Assembly (NCBI RefSeq): GCF_904849725.1
Contig: NC_058519.1
Coordinates: 185,741,703 to 185,805,702 of the forward strand
DNA: 64,000 nucleotides
Direction: 5' to 3'
Source of the DNA: Hordeum vulgare subsp. vulgare
Taxonomy: Eukaryota > Streptophyta > Magnoliopsida > Poales > Poaceae
Below are positions 11,701 to 21,800 of the stretch, in pieces. The stretch's first letter is position 1; each line of letters begins with the position of its first letter. The notes below the pieces were generated by a model. That model was not told where the DNA came from. It saw nothing but the letters and a program-made list of their open reading frames with translations, and did no database searches. A program made the translations under genes and the position numbers.

Positions 11701-12880
11701 GCAGGGTTATGATCTATTCGAATAGCCGCGTCCGCGGATATGGACTACTTGGAGACATATGTTGTTCATAGATAACTTCAATGGTTACTCATAAAATTGT
11801 CAAGATAAGCGTGAGTGTCGTGGACGGCATTTCCGTATGGAGACGGAATGATTCCACGATAGTGTATTGTTGTGGTGTTGGTGGACTCGTGTGCGAGAAA
11901 TCAAGTTGTCAAAACTAATTTCAAAAAGCAAGTTGTCTAGCCACGAGTCAAATGCTGGCTTTCCGCATGAAACCCCACAATACCTTCTTGATACCTTGCA
12001 TGAGTAGTTAGTCATCCTAAAGTCTTGCTGAGTACCTTCGTACTCATGTTTGCTTAATAAATGTTGCAGAGGTTGCTAATGACCCTAATGGAGGGTTCTT
12101 CGTAGACATCGACGACGACGAGTAGCTGGTGTCCCAGCTACGATCTGGCCCTACGTCGGCTCTGTAGTATAGTCAGGCCATGTGCCTTCTAGCTGCTCTG
12201 TCTGTACCCAGACAGTTTATAACTCTTCCGCTGGCTTGTATTGTATGACTGCTATTATGGGTCGTGAGACCCTTAATGTGTAATAATATGTGTGTGGCTC
12301 TTCCGAGCCTCTTAAATAAAGCTTGTATGTTTATGGTTATGTTGTGATGCCATCGATGTATCTATACATATCGGTATGCCATGCGTACGTGTGTCGTACT
12401 TGATATGTATGGGGTTCGAATACCTAGTCGTGAACTTTAGTAGCACTCCTTACAAGGAAATGCCCCTTTGTGATCCAACGAGCCTTGGTAGTTCGCTACT
12501 GCTCCGGACACATTGGTTGACTGGCATGTGTCCTTCTTAGCTGATGTGTCTGTCCCCTTTGGGGAAATGTCACGCGACGTAATGGAGTCCTTGTAGCTTG
12601 CTACGACTCGTCTACGTTCGTTGATGACCGACACCTGCTTTGTTGGGTCATGTATGCCTGTCCTTGTGCGGAACTGCCACTTTGGTTTATGACTAGACAT
12701 GTCGATCCGGGTTCTTTGACATTGGAATGCTAGCGACACTATCGCATACGTGAGTCAAAAGACGCAAACGGTCCCGGCTAAGGTAAGGCTGCAGCCGTGG
12801 AGTTAACCGTGCGTGAGACCATAAAGGGATGCGATGTGTTACAGGCTGGATTCCTATGGCTTAGGATCGGGGTCCCGACA
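8725..12880 (+). mobile_element. solo LTR of 4.16 kb nested in another solo LTR
   Basis: The segment starts tgtcacatccc and ends gtcccgaca, and the same 5 bp, aggag, lie on both sides (8720-8724 and 12881-12885). With no internal region it is a solo LTR. The size recalls the giant LTRs of Triticeae LARD/Sukkula-like or chromovirus families, though I cannot assign the family. It holds a GC-rich stretch (9190-10130) that creates long but spurious ORFs. Near the right end lies a transcript-end-like zone with aataaa (12315-12322). Confidence 0.85.
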
Positions 12881-14369
12881 AGGAGAGAGGGGTTTGAAAT
12901 CATGGTGCAACAAGGAATGTTTTGAAGGAGCCAATGTTGCACCCACTCTCATGCACAAGATCACACAATCACATATGCAATCACATACACCACCAAGTTG
13001 GCACCACAACACAAGATCAAACAAGAAGCAAAATGAATATGACATGCATGATGTATGATGCACATGAAATAAAGACACAACTAAGTCTCACATCCATCTC
13101 ATTAACAACCAAGGATGCCATATAAGAAAAGGTTACATAAATGAAAAAAGGGGTGCACTGGGGCTGTCACATAGGTAGTCCTACTAGACCAAAAAGAAAG
13201 AGTTGCTTCCTTATAGCACCAGAGTTGACTCTGTTGCACACAAAGTTGCCCAAACAAGTTTGTTAAAACCAATCCACATGAGATCTAGTTTTGAAGAACT
13301 TGTCATTAGATACTCAACGTTGAAAGCAGATTTGAATTTTAAAGCGAGTTTGATTGATTTAGGTGTCATACTAGGGGAAAGGAGTTGCTTGCCTATAACA
13401 CTAAAGTTTGCCTTATAGCACACAAAGTTGCTCGGAATTTTTTTTGTCAAAACCTATTCATATGAGATCTAGTTTAAAAGAACTCGTTGCAAGAAATCCA
13501 ATAGTAAAAATGGTTCTAAATTATAACACTCGAACCAAAAGTTACGACTTTCTGAATTTTTTAAAACGCCAATAAATACATGTGGTCTTCTTTTCAGGTG
13601 TCCTTACGACACATGAGTATTCTTCCTTTTCTTTTTTGAGGGTGTGCTCGTCCACTAGAACTAGGGCCTTGCGCTCGCTAGGCGTGTCCTTCGTATTTTT
13701 GTCTGGTCGACTCATATAGGAAATCCACGACTCAACATCACTCCGTGGTTACAAACCAACTTGTGGTTGGATGGTTAGATGGACAATGGTATGTGAGTCC
13801 ACCATGATACAAATCCTAATACTTGCATTATTCTTGGATATATTTCAGGATTTACGACGATATGCTTTTAATGGGAGGAGACGTTCCCGTCGAGGACGAA
13901 ACACCTATGATGACTTCGTAAATCTCAAAATAATATGCCGGCTCAGTTTGCCGGAGATGCTCAACGGATAGAATGTGCGTATGTGTGCGTTTATAGAAAC
14001 GAGTGTATGTGCGTGTATATAAACGACTAGTAAAAAAGCCCATGCATTGCAACGGGAGAAAATAATAATATCCCACATCCTTAGTCAATAAGCATAACTC
14101 AAAAACCCACAGATATGTGTCCTCTTTTTTGACACGGTACCCCGCCCATGTCGTCGCTTGTCCTTCTTTCCGCTCTTGCCAACAGTCCTTCGAGAGGGAG
14201 AAAGGGGTCGCCATCACCCCTGCGTTGTTGCTGCTAGCCAGAGAAATCATCATGCAACCAGGGAGCGGGATGAGCTATCAGAGTGCGCTTCAACAAGCGT
14301 GCAAGCCAGCCAGCAAGAATGAAATATACTAAGCTTCAATACAAGAGATGAGTTACCGGAAGAACATCC

Positions 14370-14590
14370 TAACAACATGGTGGTGGTTATGCTGGAATTA
14401 TTTGCTTGCTGGCGGATAAAAGAATTGGCAAAGGGAGGGGCTGTTGGGAGGAGATTCTATCTGGATTTCCCTTTTGAAGTAACAACATGGCGGTGGTTAT
14501 GCTGGAATTATTTGCTTGCTGGCGGATAAAAGAATTGGCAAAAGGGACGGGCTGTTGGGAGGAGATTCTATTTGGATTTCCCTTTTGAAG
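14370..14590. repeat. 110-bp tandem duplication
   Basis: The segment starting taacaacatgg at 14370 is repeated at 14480 with only a handful of differences (for example gtggtggtt against gcggtggtt). It runs to cccttttgaag in both copies. It lies inside Helitron B. No coding function is evident. Confidence 0.85.
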
Positions 14591-15059
14591 TTTTGGCTCC
14601 GGCCATGGCTATCGACTCTCATACAGTTATTACTGTCCATCCTCAGCATTGCGGTTTTACACAGGGCAGGTTGGAAAACGTTTTTATGGCGTGATGCATA
14701 TGGGTGAAGTTAAAACTTGAGCTCTCTCGGCCTACCATGCATGTGTGCCACGGTATTAGTGCAATTCAGGTGCAGGAGTCAGAGCACCAGTACTGTACTC
14801 GTCCTCAGGTTATTTCTCTTCACAAAATCATCTGATCTGAAGTTACAAATATCCTAAACTTCGCTCTTACTGAAGCTATTTCAGACTCATACTCTTTCCT
14901 CGTCCTACTTAACTATCTCTAATGGAGTACTAAGCATGTAGTGCTACTGTTTTTATCAAGTCAACAAAGCAGTTATGTTTCATCCAGCTGCATGAGCAAG
15001 AGAGAACACAACCCAGTCACTAAGCATGGAGGTGTAAGGAGGAAGGAAGGAAGGAAGGG

Positions 15060-15165
15060 ATTATATATACCCTACACTTGCGAGGAGCAGGTGTCAGCGA
15101 CGTCCCTAATCGGAGTCGCCGCTGCGAAGAGCAGCGATAAGGCGGCAACGAGAAGGGGTAGCACC
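15060..15165 (-). pseudogene. signal-peptide-like exon fragment captured by Helitron B
   Basis: On the minus strand, after an acceptor-like CCTCCAG, an open frame reads VLPLLVAALSLLFAAATPIR followed by DVADTCSSQ and a stop. This is a hydrophobic core, a small-residue cleavage zone and then a cysteine-containing start of a mature protein. The order resembles secreted plant proteins, for instance the N-terminus of PI-PLC X-domain-like proteins, but that identification is weak. It is truncated on both sides. Confidence 0.3.
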
Positions 15166-15695
15166 TGGAGGGGAAAAATTCAACCCATGTTATAACAGCA
15201 CACGACAAGAAGAAGATTATATTTGTGTAGCAGAGGAAAGAGCCAATTATTTTGACTGTTACAAGCCTATATTTGCTACTATACTAACTTATTCACTTAC
15301 AATGCAATCCATCAAGGTGACTGAAAATGAAAACACGTGCACAAAGTTTAGAACCCCATTAAAACCACAAGCACATTTGACATGAAGAAACACACAATAG
15401 GCAAGATGAAAATGGCATACTGAACCTACAATTTTATTCTTCCCCATTCATTGAAAGATTACAAACAAATGGAACAAAAGTAAGTAGATTGTACAAGTGT
15501 GCATCCCTGGAACAAACAATGTAACTCAGGGCAAAGAAGAAATCCACAGAATCATCATAACTGTTATGCAGGATTGAATCATTAAAGGATACAAGTACAT
15601 GTACTGCCATCTTCTGATTTATTTGATCCAACAGGGTCACAATAGCCTAAGTTGTGACCAAGCTTCAGTGATAAGCATCAAGAATCTTAGCCTAC

Positions 15696-15838
15696 CTCTC
15701 TGTCTGTTGGAGTACTTGCAGCAGGCGTATCCTCATCTTCCGACAAATGCAGACGGAACCCACCGTAACCACCAGCGTTTACTGTGGCATTCCCACAACT
15801 CCGTTGCTCATGTGCAGGGTCCAGAATGAGCACACGTC
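15696..15838 (-). pseudogene. captured internal exon of an unrecognised gene
   Basis: A 143-nt segment on the minus strand is bounded by a pyrimidine-tract acceptor ending CTGCAG (15844-15839) and a GAG/GTAGG donor (15696/15695). It is open in one frame, reading GRVLILDPAHEQRSCGNATV, then a glycine-rich patch and the acidic stretch LSEDEDTPAAS. This fits a real exon with both splice sites kept. Further along the same strand (to about 15430) lies AT-rich sequence with an aataaa, possibly the matching 3' UTR. I do not recognise the protein. It sits in Helitron B, so it is probably not expressed as an intact gene. Confidence 0.45.
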
Positions 15839-15974
15839 CTGCAGTTGAGTGAAGAGAGCACACCACATCAGATCAGAGCAGATAGATACACACAAACAAT
15901 GTTGAAATAGATGGATTTGACAGTGATTCATTGGAAGATTGAGATCATCATCTTACTGCACAGACAAGCAGTCA

Positions 15975-16518
15975 ACTATTGTCGGAGCTTGACATCTACC
16001 AGGATGTGGTGGAGGAGCGGGATGGCGAGGCACGGGAGAAGGCGGCGATGAGGGTGTTGCCGAGAAGGAGCGGCGACACCTGGAGCTGCGGGTCGAGGTT
16101 GCGGAGCTGGCCGGAGGTCACCAGCACCGCCTAGACGCCACGCGACAACATCGACGCTGGCATTGGTGTTCGTGTTCCGGGGATTGCCGCGCGCACGGCG
16201 GATGTCTTTCTCTCCCCTCCGTGATGTCCAGCAGCCCCGCGCCGCTCCGCTTCCGGTTCCGCTGCGCCGCCGCCTCTGTCTCCCTCGGCGCGTCAACCAC
16301 CGATCAATCTGCAGGGGTGGGAAAGGCGCACGGCGGAGGGGCGTTGGCGGCGCCGCGACGGGTGCCGGCTGCAGCGGGCGGGGGCGGCGCATAGCAGCAC
16401 GCGACATGGGCCGGCTGTGGCAGGGGACGTCTGCGGCAGCGCGTGGCGGGGGATGGGGACTGCGGCGGGGGCCAGTGGTGGAGATGCAAGGCAAGCTCAT
16501 TTTTTTTCTCTTGCCCAT
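15975..16518 (-). pseudogene. GC-rich gene fragment (probable 5' exon) in Helitron B
   Basis: A strongly GC-rich block, unlike its AT-rich surroundings, has codon-like structure on the minus strand. One frame (near 16090-16010) reads SGQLRNLDPQLQVSPLLLGN followed by TLIAAFSRAS and then a stop. The style is reminiscent of the N-terminal part of a PPR protein, but there is no clean repeat motif and other frames are also open. It probably belongs with the exon at 15696-15838 as pieces of one captured gene. Function unassigned. Confidence 0.35.
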
Positions 16519-16633
16519 AACGATTCGTCGATTGACTTATCAGAGGACTGCGGGTTTAATACCAAGAAACACAGGAACTTTTTTGCAAAATAGCCAACGA
16601 CGTATGACAGAAGCACTGCGTGCTTTATTATTA

Positions 16634-18578
16634 CTAGTAAAAATGCCCGTGCGTTGCACCGGGAGAAAAAAAGAGCATCACATCCCGTAGCCTATAACAC
16701 GAGTAATTGTTTGATTTATGACCCACATTAACAATTCTCAACATGAAGAATTATGCTGTCGGCCTTGCCATCTTTGTAAAATGGCTAAACAAAGTTTGCA
16801 TTGTTTGGTTTGGGGCGTTACTATTTTATTCTCATCGTCACTATTGTAGGTACTCCATTCAGCTAAGATATGTCCTGCTTAATAAGACATATCTTAATTT
16901 AATAGAAAAATGGTCTTAAAAATGACATATTTTTTGGGTTCAAAAAATGTCATTCATGAAAAGAGTTGGTGTGCATTGCAATAGGGCAAACATCTCACTT
17001 TCCCATAATTATTCTCTTTAGAGGTTCATGTTGTCTGGGATTGCAGATTAAGCCATCTTATGTTCCTTGTCATATATGTATACCGAATGATGGACATGTT
17101 CACGTGTTGTAAGAAATTTTCCAATGAAATTGGTTGTAAGATACATAAGGATTCACTTTATGAAAATTCTATTGTATTTCAAAAGCTCGTAATCTTCTTC
17201 TGTGCTAATAAAACTTACTCCTTCAACTCAGTCTAAATAAACTGGATTATTCGTAGTAAGTTGTTGATGTTCAAAAATCCTATGTAAGAGTCCCAACGAA
17301 CACTACATCTTTCTTAGATCCTTCTTACTTGGCTCGACAACCCACCGACGCCTACAGCTCGGCACATACCGACGCTCGGTAACACACGCCGGGGCTCCTA
17401 CAAGCAGTACACACGGGAGGCTTTTATAGTCAGGTACACACACCAGCACACGCACGCACACATGACCTGGCCACCACAATGCCCACTAACCCATGCATGC
17501 ATGCACCACACCTAGCCACTAACTACGACCGGTTTTGTAGCTAACGGGGCGTAGCTCCCACGCGATCAGCCTCCGCTGCCCCACGCACGCGCGCCTCGCG
17601 ACTCGCTGTCGAGCGAACGTGAGCCGTTGCTCACCCGCGACCTGGAACTGCTCGGTCATCATCGTGTGCGGGCATGGCATGGTGCTAACATTATCTACAT
17701 ACATACACCGGCACCGACAGCCGGCGTCCAAGGAAGCAGTCAGTAGCCGCTGTCCATGTGAAAGCCGTAGGGCGGGGAGCCGTCCATCTACACGTCGCCG
17801 AACCCGTTGCCACCGGCGAAGTACAGGTCCACGCTCGGCTCCGGCACCAAGGCCGCCTCCGGGCTCTGGTCGTTGCCGCTGCGCTGGTACGACAACCCGT
17901 CGACCCCCGCGCCGTCGCTGTCGAGGAGCAGCCGCGGCCTCTTGACCTCCGCGCTCTCGCCCGGGCCGCTGGCCGAGCTGCCCGCGAGGCGGCGCATCAC
18001 GTCGGGGTTGCCGACGACCCTGAGGAGGAAGGCGAGTATCTGCTTGGGCCGACGCTCCGTCTCCTGCACCCGGCGCCACATGGCCGCCACACGCTCCTCC
18101 GTGGCTCTCTGCTCGTTCCTCGGCCAGGCCACCTCCATCGCCAGCATCTCGCTGCTGCTGCTGCTCTTGTCCTCGTCGTCGTCCTCGATGTCGCCCTTGC
18201 CGCGCTTGATGCTGCTCTGGTGGCGCACGATGTGGCGGAGGATGTGCGTATGGCCGCGGAGGAAGGAGGCGTGCGCGAACTCCCAGCGGTCCGGGTCGAC
18301 CTTGAGGAAGTCGTAGGTGTTGAGCTGCCGGACAAAGCTGGAGAAGTTGGCGGGCTTGAAGTGCGCCGGCAGCAGCATCTTCGAGAAGGCGAATGAGTCA
18401 GCGACGACGAAGCTTTGAATACTGAAAAACGCAGGGTTTTTTTTGCAAAATTTCTAACTGAACAGTTTTTATACTTAAAAAAGAAGTGCGGGTTGAATAT
18501 TGAAAAACATAGGGGCTTTTTTGTAAAAATGCCGGCAACGTACGTCAGAAGCGCTACGCGCTTTATTATTAGGGGAGA
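16634..18578 (-). mobile_element. Helitron A, 1945 bp, nested in Helitron B
   Basis: On the minus strand the 3' end reads CCCGGTGCAACGCACGGG (hairpin), then a short spacer, then CTAG (16637-16634). The 5' end is TCTCCCCTAATAATAAAGC (from 18578). The sequence abutting both ends is the 5' terminus of Helitron B, split between its A and T, which is the expected Helitron target. Helitrons A and B have closely similar termini and so belong to one family. Helitron A carries an Hsf gene fragment and no replication gene. Confidence 0.85.
17788..18414 (-). pseudogene. heat-stress transcription factor fragment (HsfC-like) captured by Helitron A
   Basis: A frame of about 208 codons on the minus strand starts inside an Hsf DNA-binding domain. 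It reads SFVVAD, then NFSSFVRQLNTY, then KVDPDRWEFAHASFLRG. It continues through an HR-A/B-like oligomerisation region (EERVAAMWRRVQETERRP, ILAFLLRVVG) and a basic VKRPR patch to a normal stop. Hsf proteins bind heat-shock elements as trimers. The N-terminal half of the DNA-binding domain is missing, so this fragment should not make a working factor. Within the core, the usual GFRK after LNTY is changed to DFLK. The C-type label rests on the lack of the class A/B insert features and on the overall likeness to grass HsfC2 proteins. The frame is intact despite the truncation, which suggests recent capture or some constraint. Confidence 0.75.
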
Positions 18579-18689
18579 TGAGAGATAGGCTTTGTAATAT
18601 GTTCAAATAAACATCACTCCGTGGTTGTACCCCTAAAATAACCTGAATTCCATAAAAGAAAACCGAATTACCGAACCGAACAAACCAGT

Positions 18690-18747
18690 TTGCTGCCCAA
18701 GAAGCCTGACGTCGACAGCAGTTCGTCGATAAAGAGGCATTTCTGCA
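18690..18747 (+). pseudogene. remnant copy of PI31 exon 3
   Basis: The segment around tgctgcccaagaagcctgac matches the 3' end of PI31 exon 3 and its donor region (21903-21958) at about 50 of 58 positions. In translation both read KPDV-D/E-SSSSI. The remnant carries one inserted base and has lost the splice donor (ggcattt instead of ggtattt). It lies about 120 bp upstream of the PI31 start codon, so it may now be part of the promoter or 5' UTR. It points to an earlier duplication of the locus. Confidence 0.7.
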
Positions 18748-18868
18748 GAAACCTCGAAACCCCGTGACCACCGCCTTGCCGCCTGCACAACCGAGTGCGC
18801 TGACCGACGACGCCTCCGCCACCGCCTCTAGCCCCTCGCCGCGGTCGACCGACGCCCACAGCGTTACG

Positions 18869-21800
18869 ATGGTGACTGACGCGGCCGCGTTGGCGGTCGT
18901 GAAGGCCGCGCGCCCCGTCTTCCGCGGCGCCCACGATGGCGTCGCGTTTGCCACAAACGCCGCGTTCCTCGCCGCTGGATACTCTCTCTGCGCCGTTGGT
19001 CCTGCCGCGCTTACCGACCCCCTGCCCGCAGGTGCGTTCCGCTTTACGCCCCTAGCCCTAGGGTTTCGTATGTGACTTTTAGTGTGAGCGTACTGTAGCC
19101 TACTACGAGTAGTTAGAATTCGACGGACCCCATGTTTAGGGTTCCTGTTGCATCTGTGATGACGATGACTTCCGGGTTGAGTTTCCGAGTGGATAGATGT
19201 AGATTGATATTTCGTTTATATTCAGGTGTTAATGGTGCAAGGTCCTGAACCAGTAGCAGCTTGTTCTGCTTCAGGCGTGGTTGGTTAACTTGAGAAATTT
19301 GTCCTGAGTCAATCAAATTTTAACGGCTTAATTGTTTCCGTAAATTCACTTGGATCCTTTCAGTCCCTTCCCTAGATATATGGTCTATGGTTTGATCTTC
19401 TCTGGTAGTAATATAACATTTTGGAATTCTGAATCAGTGTACCGCTTCTTGCGCTGTTATTTGTGTTTATACTTTCTGATCTAAAATTAGCAGCTCAATC
19501 CATGCAGTTGAGTGAAATTCCTATTTTTTGCATGTGTGACTGAACCTTGTAACGACAATTTTCTTCTCTGCTTTATTGAGAGGGGTCGGTCCCTTTATAT
19601 TGTAGACAAGACTTGACCTACAAGCTGGTAAATCTATTCAAACTCTAATAAGATCTCTAAACTGACACAACCCTTATTATGGAAAAGTAGATAAAGTAAA
19701 CAACAATATTCTTCTTTCCTAACAAATTGCTTAATCAACTAGGACTCTAATTAAGGGAGAAGACTCCACGCTTGATAGGCTGGCCCACATAACATTATTG
19801 ACTTACCAAAGAAACATAATTTTATTTTGTAAGCCAAATAAGACACGGAGGAGTTGAGTCGGTATTCAAGGAAAACTGGTGGAAAAAAATCAATAAAACC
19901 AAGGTGGGATGGGAGAGAGCGTAGGTAGGGTTAGGCGAGGGGAGTTGGACGAAAAGACGACGTAAGACAGACTTTAGTATTTTTTTAAGTAGGAGAGATA
20001 AAAATTAGAATTATTTTCTTGTCAAACTTATCTTAATAGTCAGGAATAGACATCTACATTTGGAAACTTAGCTTAGATGGAAAATTCCAGTCATTAAAGG
20101 AATGGAACACGTGATTTCATATTCCTGCTTGCATTGTGGAACTGATTTACCAGTCATTCTGACTGGAATATACCAAGTGTAAGTTCTAATGGGAGTTTAA
20201 AGTCCGTGTAATGGGTTTACTCATGGGAATTTATTTACATTTTGTTGTGAGGTGAAAGAGTAAATTGACTCCGTGCAGACTGCAAAGTCCTTACTTGTAT
20301 TGTAATTGCCAGCCTTTCATTATATAACTAAAGTTTTTATTTTGCTTAATTCTAGTTGACGATGAGGTGGGAATTGATGGGTGGAACAGTATGGATAATT
20401 GCTATGCCTTTTTGTACTCCAAGGAGGAGGAGGGCAAGAAGAAGCGCATTTTAGTGAAATGTCTAGTGATTGATGACTTCCTTGCTATTGATGCGCTGGA
20501 TCTTGAGGCACAACACAAGGAACCCTGCAATGTCCAGATAAAGTATGTTCCAGTCTTATTTGTTATTATTATCTAGACTATTCTTAGGTTCCATGTGATT
20601 TGCTTATTGATATAACATTGCTAGAACACAATGGATACTATTACCAGCAGCACTAGACCACACCAGAGCAATGCAATAACTTACTAGAACACATGTTACT
20701 TGCTAGACACAGAAAATATGGTTTGTGATCTAAGACATATGTATGTTATGTGCTAATTTTCACTCCAATTAATATTTCAGCCGGTAGTGATGATTTGTTC
20801 ACCTTCACACTATTTGCTTACTAACAAGTGGGGCTAAATTGGAATTTTTCTTTGCTGCTATTAATATTTCAGTTTGTGGTGATGATCCGTTTACTCTGTC
20901 ACCATCCTTTCCACCTGGACTTACTAAAATATTTCGTAAAATAGCAACATGAATTGTAAGCCATGCCATTTTAACTCAAGGCCTGTTTCTTTGTACATAT
21001 GATGTATAACCATACTGCAGCTGTGCTACACATACCATGTTCTTTTTTTATGTGTATGGAGACTTTTTTTTGTATGTAAGACTACTCCGATGGTTTTTTG
21101 TGCTTTGTTGTATGCACATGAACACTGGTAATCAGCGAGTTGGTACCAAACACATTCTTTTGTTAAGTAGCTTCACTTATGCTCCCTCATTCCTAAATAT
21201 AAGCCTTTTTAGAGATTCCAATACGGACTACATACTGAGCAAAATGAGTGAATCTACACTCTAAAATACGTCTATATACATCCGTATGTGGTCCATATTG
21301 AAATCTTCAAGACGGCTTATATTTAGGAACGGAGGGAGTATTAACCAGCACTGTAGAAACGATGTCGCTATAAACTGAACAGTATAAATCGTGTAACAAG
21401 TAAGGACGAGCTGGATTTGCAGAGTCTGTTTATGAGTTCTGCTAACATGTTAGTTGCACAAGGGAGTATGTGATAACTTGGGTTGCTACACATACCTTAG
21501 TGTAGAAATGTATTTTGTTCGATTGAGTATGATTTTCTGCACAAGCTATGGATATGGATACACGGTTTGATACAAGGTGCAGTAAGTAATACTGCACCCA
21601 TTTCTAATTTCTTTGTTAAGCAAGACCCAGTACAGCCAACAGACAATTCTGTCATGTTTTAGTTTATCATTATGTAAAATATTTTGGGTGGCTGCTCTGT
21701 TAGCTGGCCTTCTGTTGAATAGTTCTGCCCACATGTGGATCTTCCAGTTTATAGTTTTTGACTCTGGTTCCTCGTATATAGTGTGAAGGATTTCTTCTCT

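Larger units (their letters stand above)
4968..13171 (-). mobile_element. solo LTR of about 4.04 kb, split by another solo LTR
   Basis: The segment starts tgtaacgac and ends ctgtcaca and is flanked by the 5-bp repeat taggt (4963-4967 and 13172-13176), which fits a retrotransposon LTR with TG and CA termini. Subtracting the nested LTR and its extra TSD (8725-12885) leaves 4043 bp. On the minus strand it begins TGTGACAGCCCCAG, a start typical of large Triticeae gypsy LTRs. No internal region, primer-binding site or coding domain is attached, so it is solo. Contents include a CA microsatellite, three tRNA-like modules and a GC-rich stretch (7560-8350). The many short ORFs inside are not supported as genes. 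Confidence 0.85.
2540..13710. mobile_element. foldback element with long inverted arms, invaded by three solo LTRs
   Basis: Segment 2540-2934, reverse-complemented, matches 4921-4967 continued at 13177-13710 at roughly 75-80% over the best part (for example gttgcacacaaagttgcc on both arms). The arms converge on a hairpin centred at about 4661. Removing the three solo LTRs and one copy of each TSD leaves an element of about 1.5 kb. The right arm contains an extra partly duplicated unit of about 175 bp (13200-13370 and 13381-13560). No transposase is visible, so this is a non-autonomous foldback or long-TIR (possibly Mutator-like) element. Outer ends are approximate and I could not find a clean TSD for it. 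Confidence 0.6.
14027..18585 (-). mobile_element. Helitron B (about 2.6 kb without the nested Helitron A)
   Basis: On the minus strand the 3' end is CCCGTTGCAATGCATGGG (imperfect hairpin), then an 8-bp spacer, then CTAG (14030-14027), followed by host T. The 5' end is TCTCTCA (18585-18579) after host A. The following bases TAATAATAAAGC continue at 16633 on the other side of Helitron A. A/T target, 5' TC, 3' hairpin and CTRR are all present. It contains no replication or helicase gene. It carries several gene fragments on the minus strand, so it is a non-autonomous, gene-capturing Helitron. Confidence 0.8.
13751..18609 (+). mobile_element. SINE-like retroposon, split by nested Helitrons
   Basis: A 17-bp direct repeat, aacatcactccgtggtt, lies at 13734-13750 and 18610-18626. 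The retroposon body is 13751-14026 plus 18586-18609 (about 300 bp), and the rest is Helitron B. The left end carries ggttggatggttagatgg followed by acaaatcc about 30 bp later, like decayed pol III A and B boxes. The 3' part has the phrases cggctcagtttgccggag and gtgcgtgtatataaacg, which recur in Triticeae short retroposons. The tail is short and A-rich (caaataa). A 3' LINE fragment is the alternative. Confidence 0.65.

Noticed and set aside
17758..18396. A 212-codon plus-strand ORF rich in Val, Ala and Arg.
   Set aside because: It is the antisense shadow of the Hsf fragment, whose domain signature is on the minus strand.
18764..18868. An upstream GTG start for PI31.
   Set aside because: A non-ATG start is not needed. 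The ATG at 18869 gives the family-typical N-terminus.
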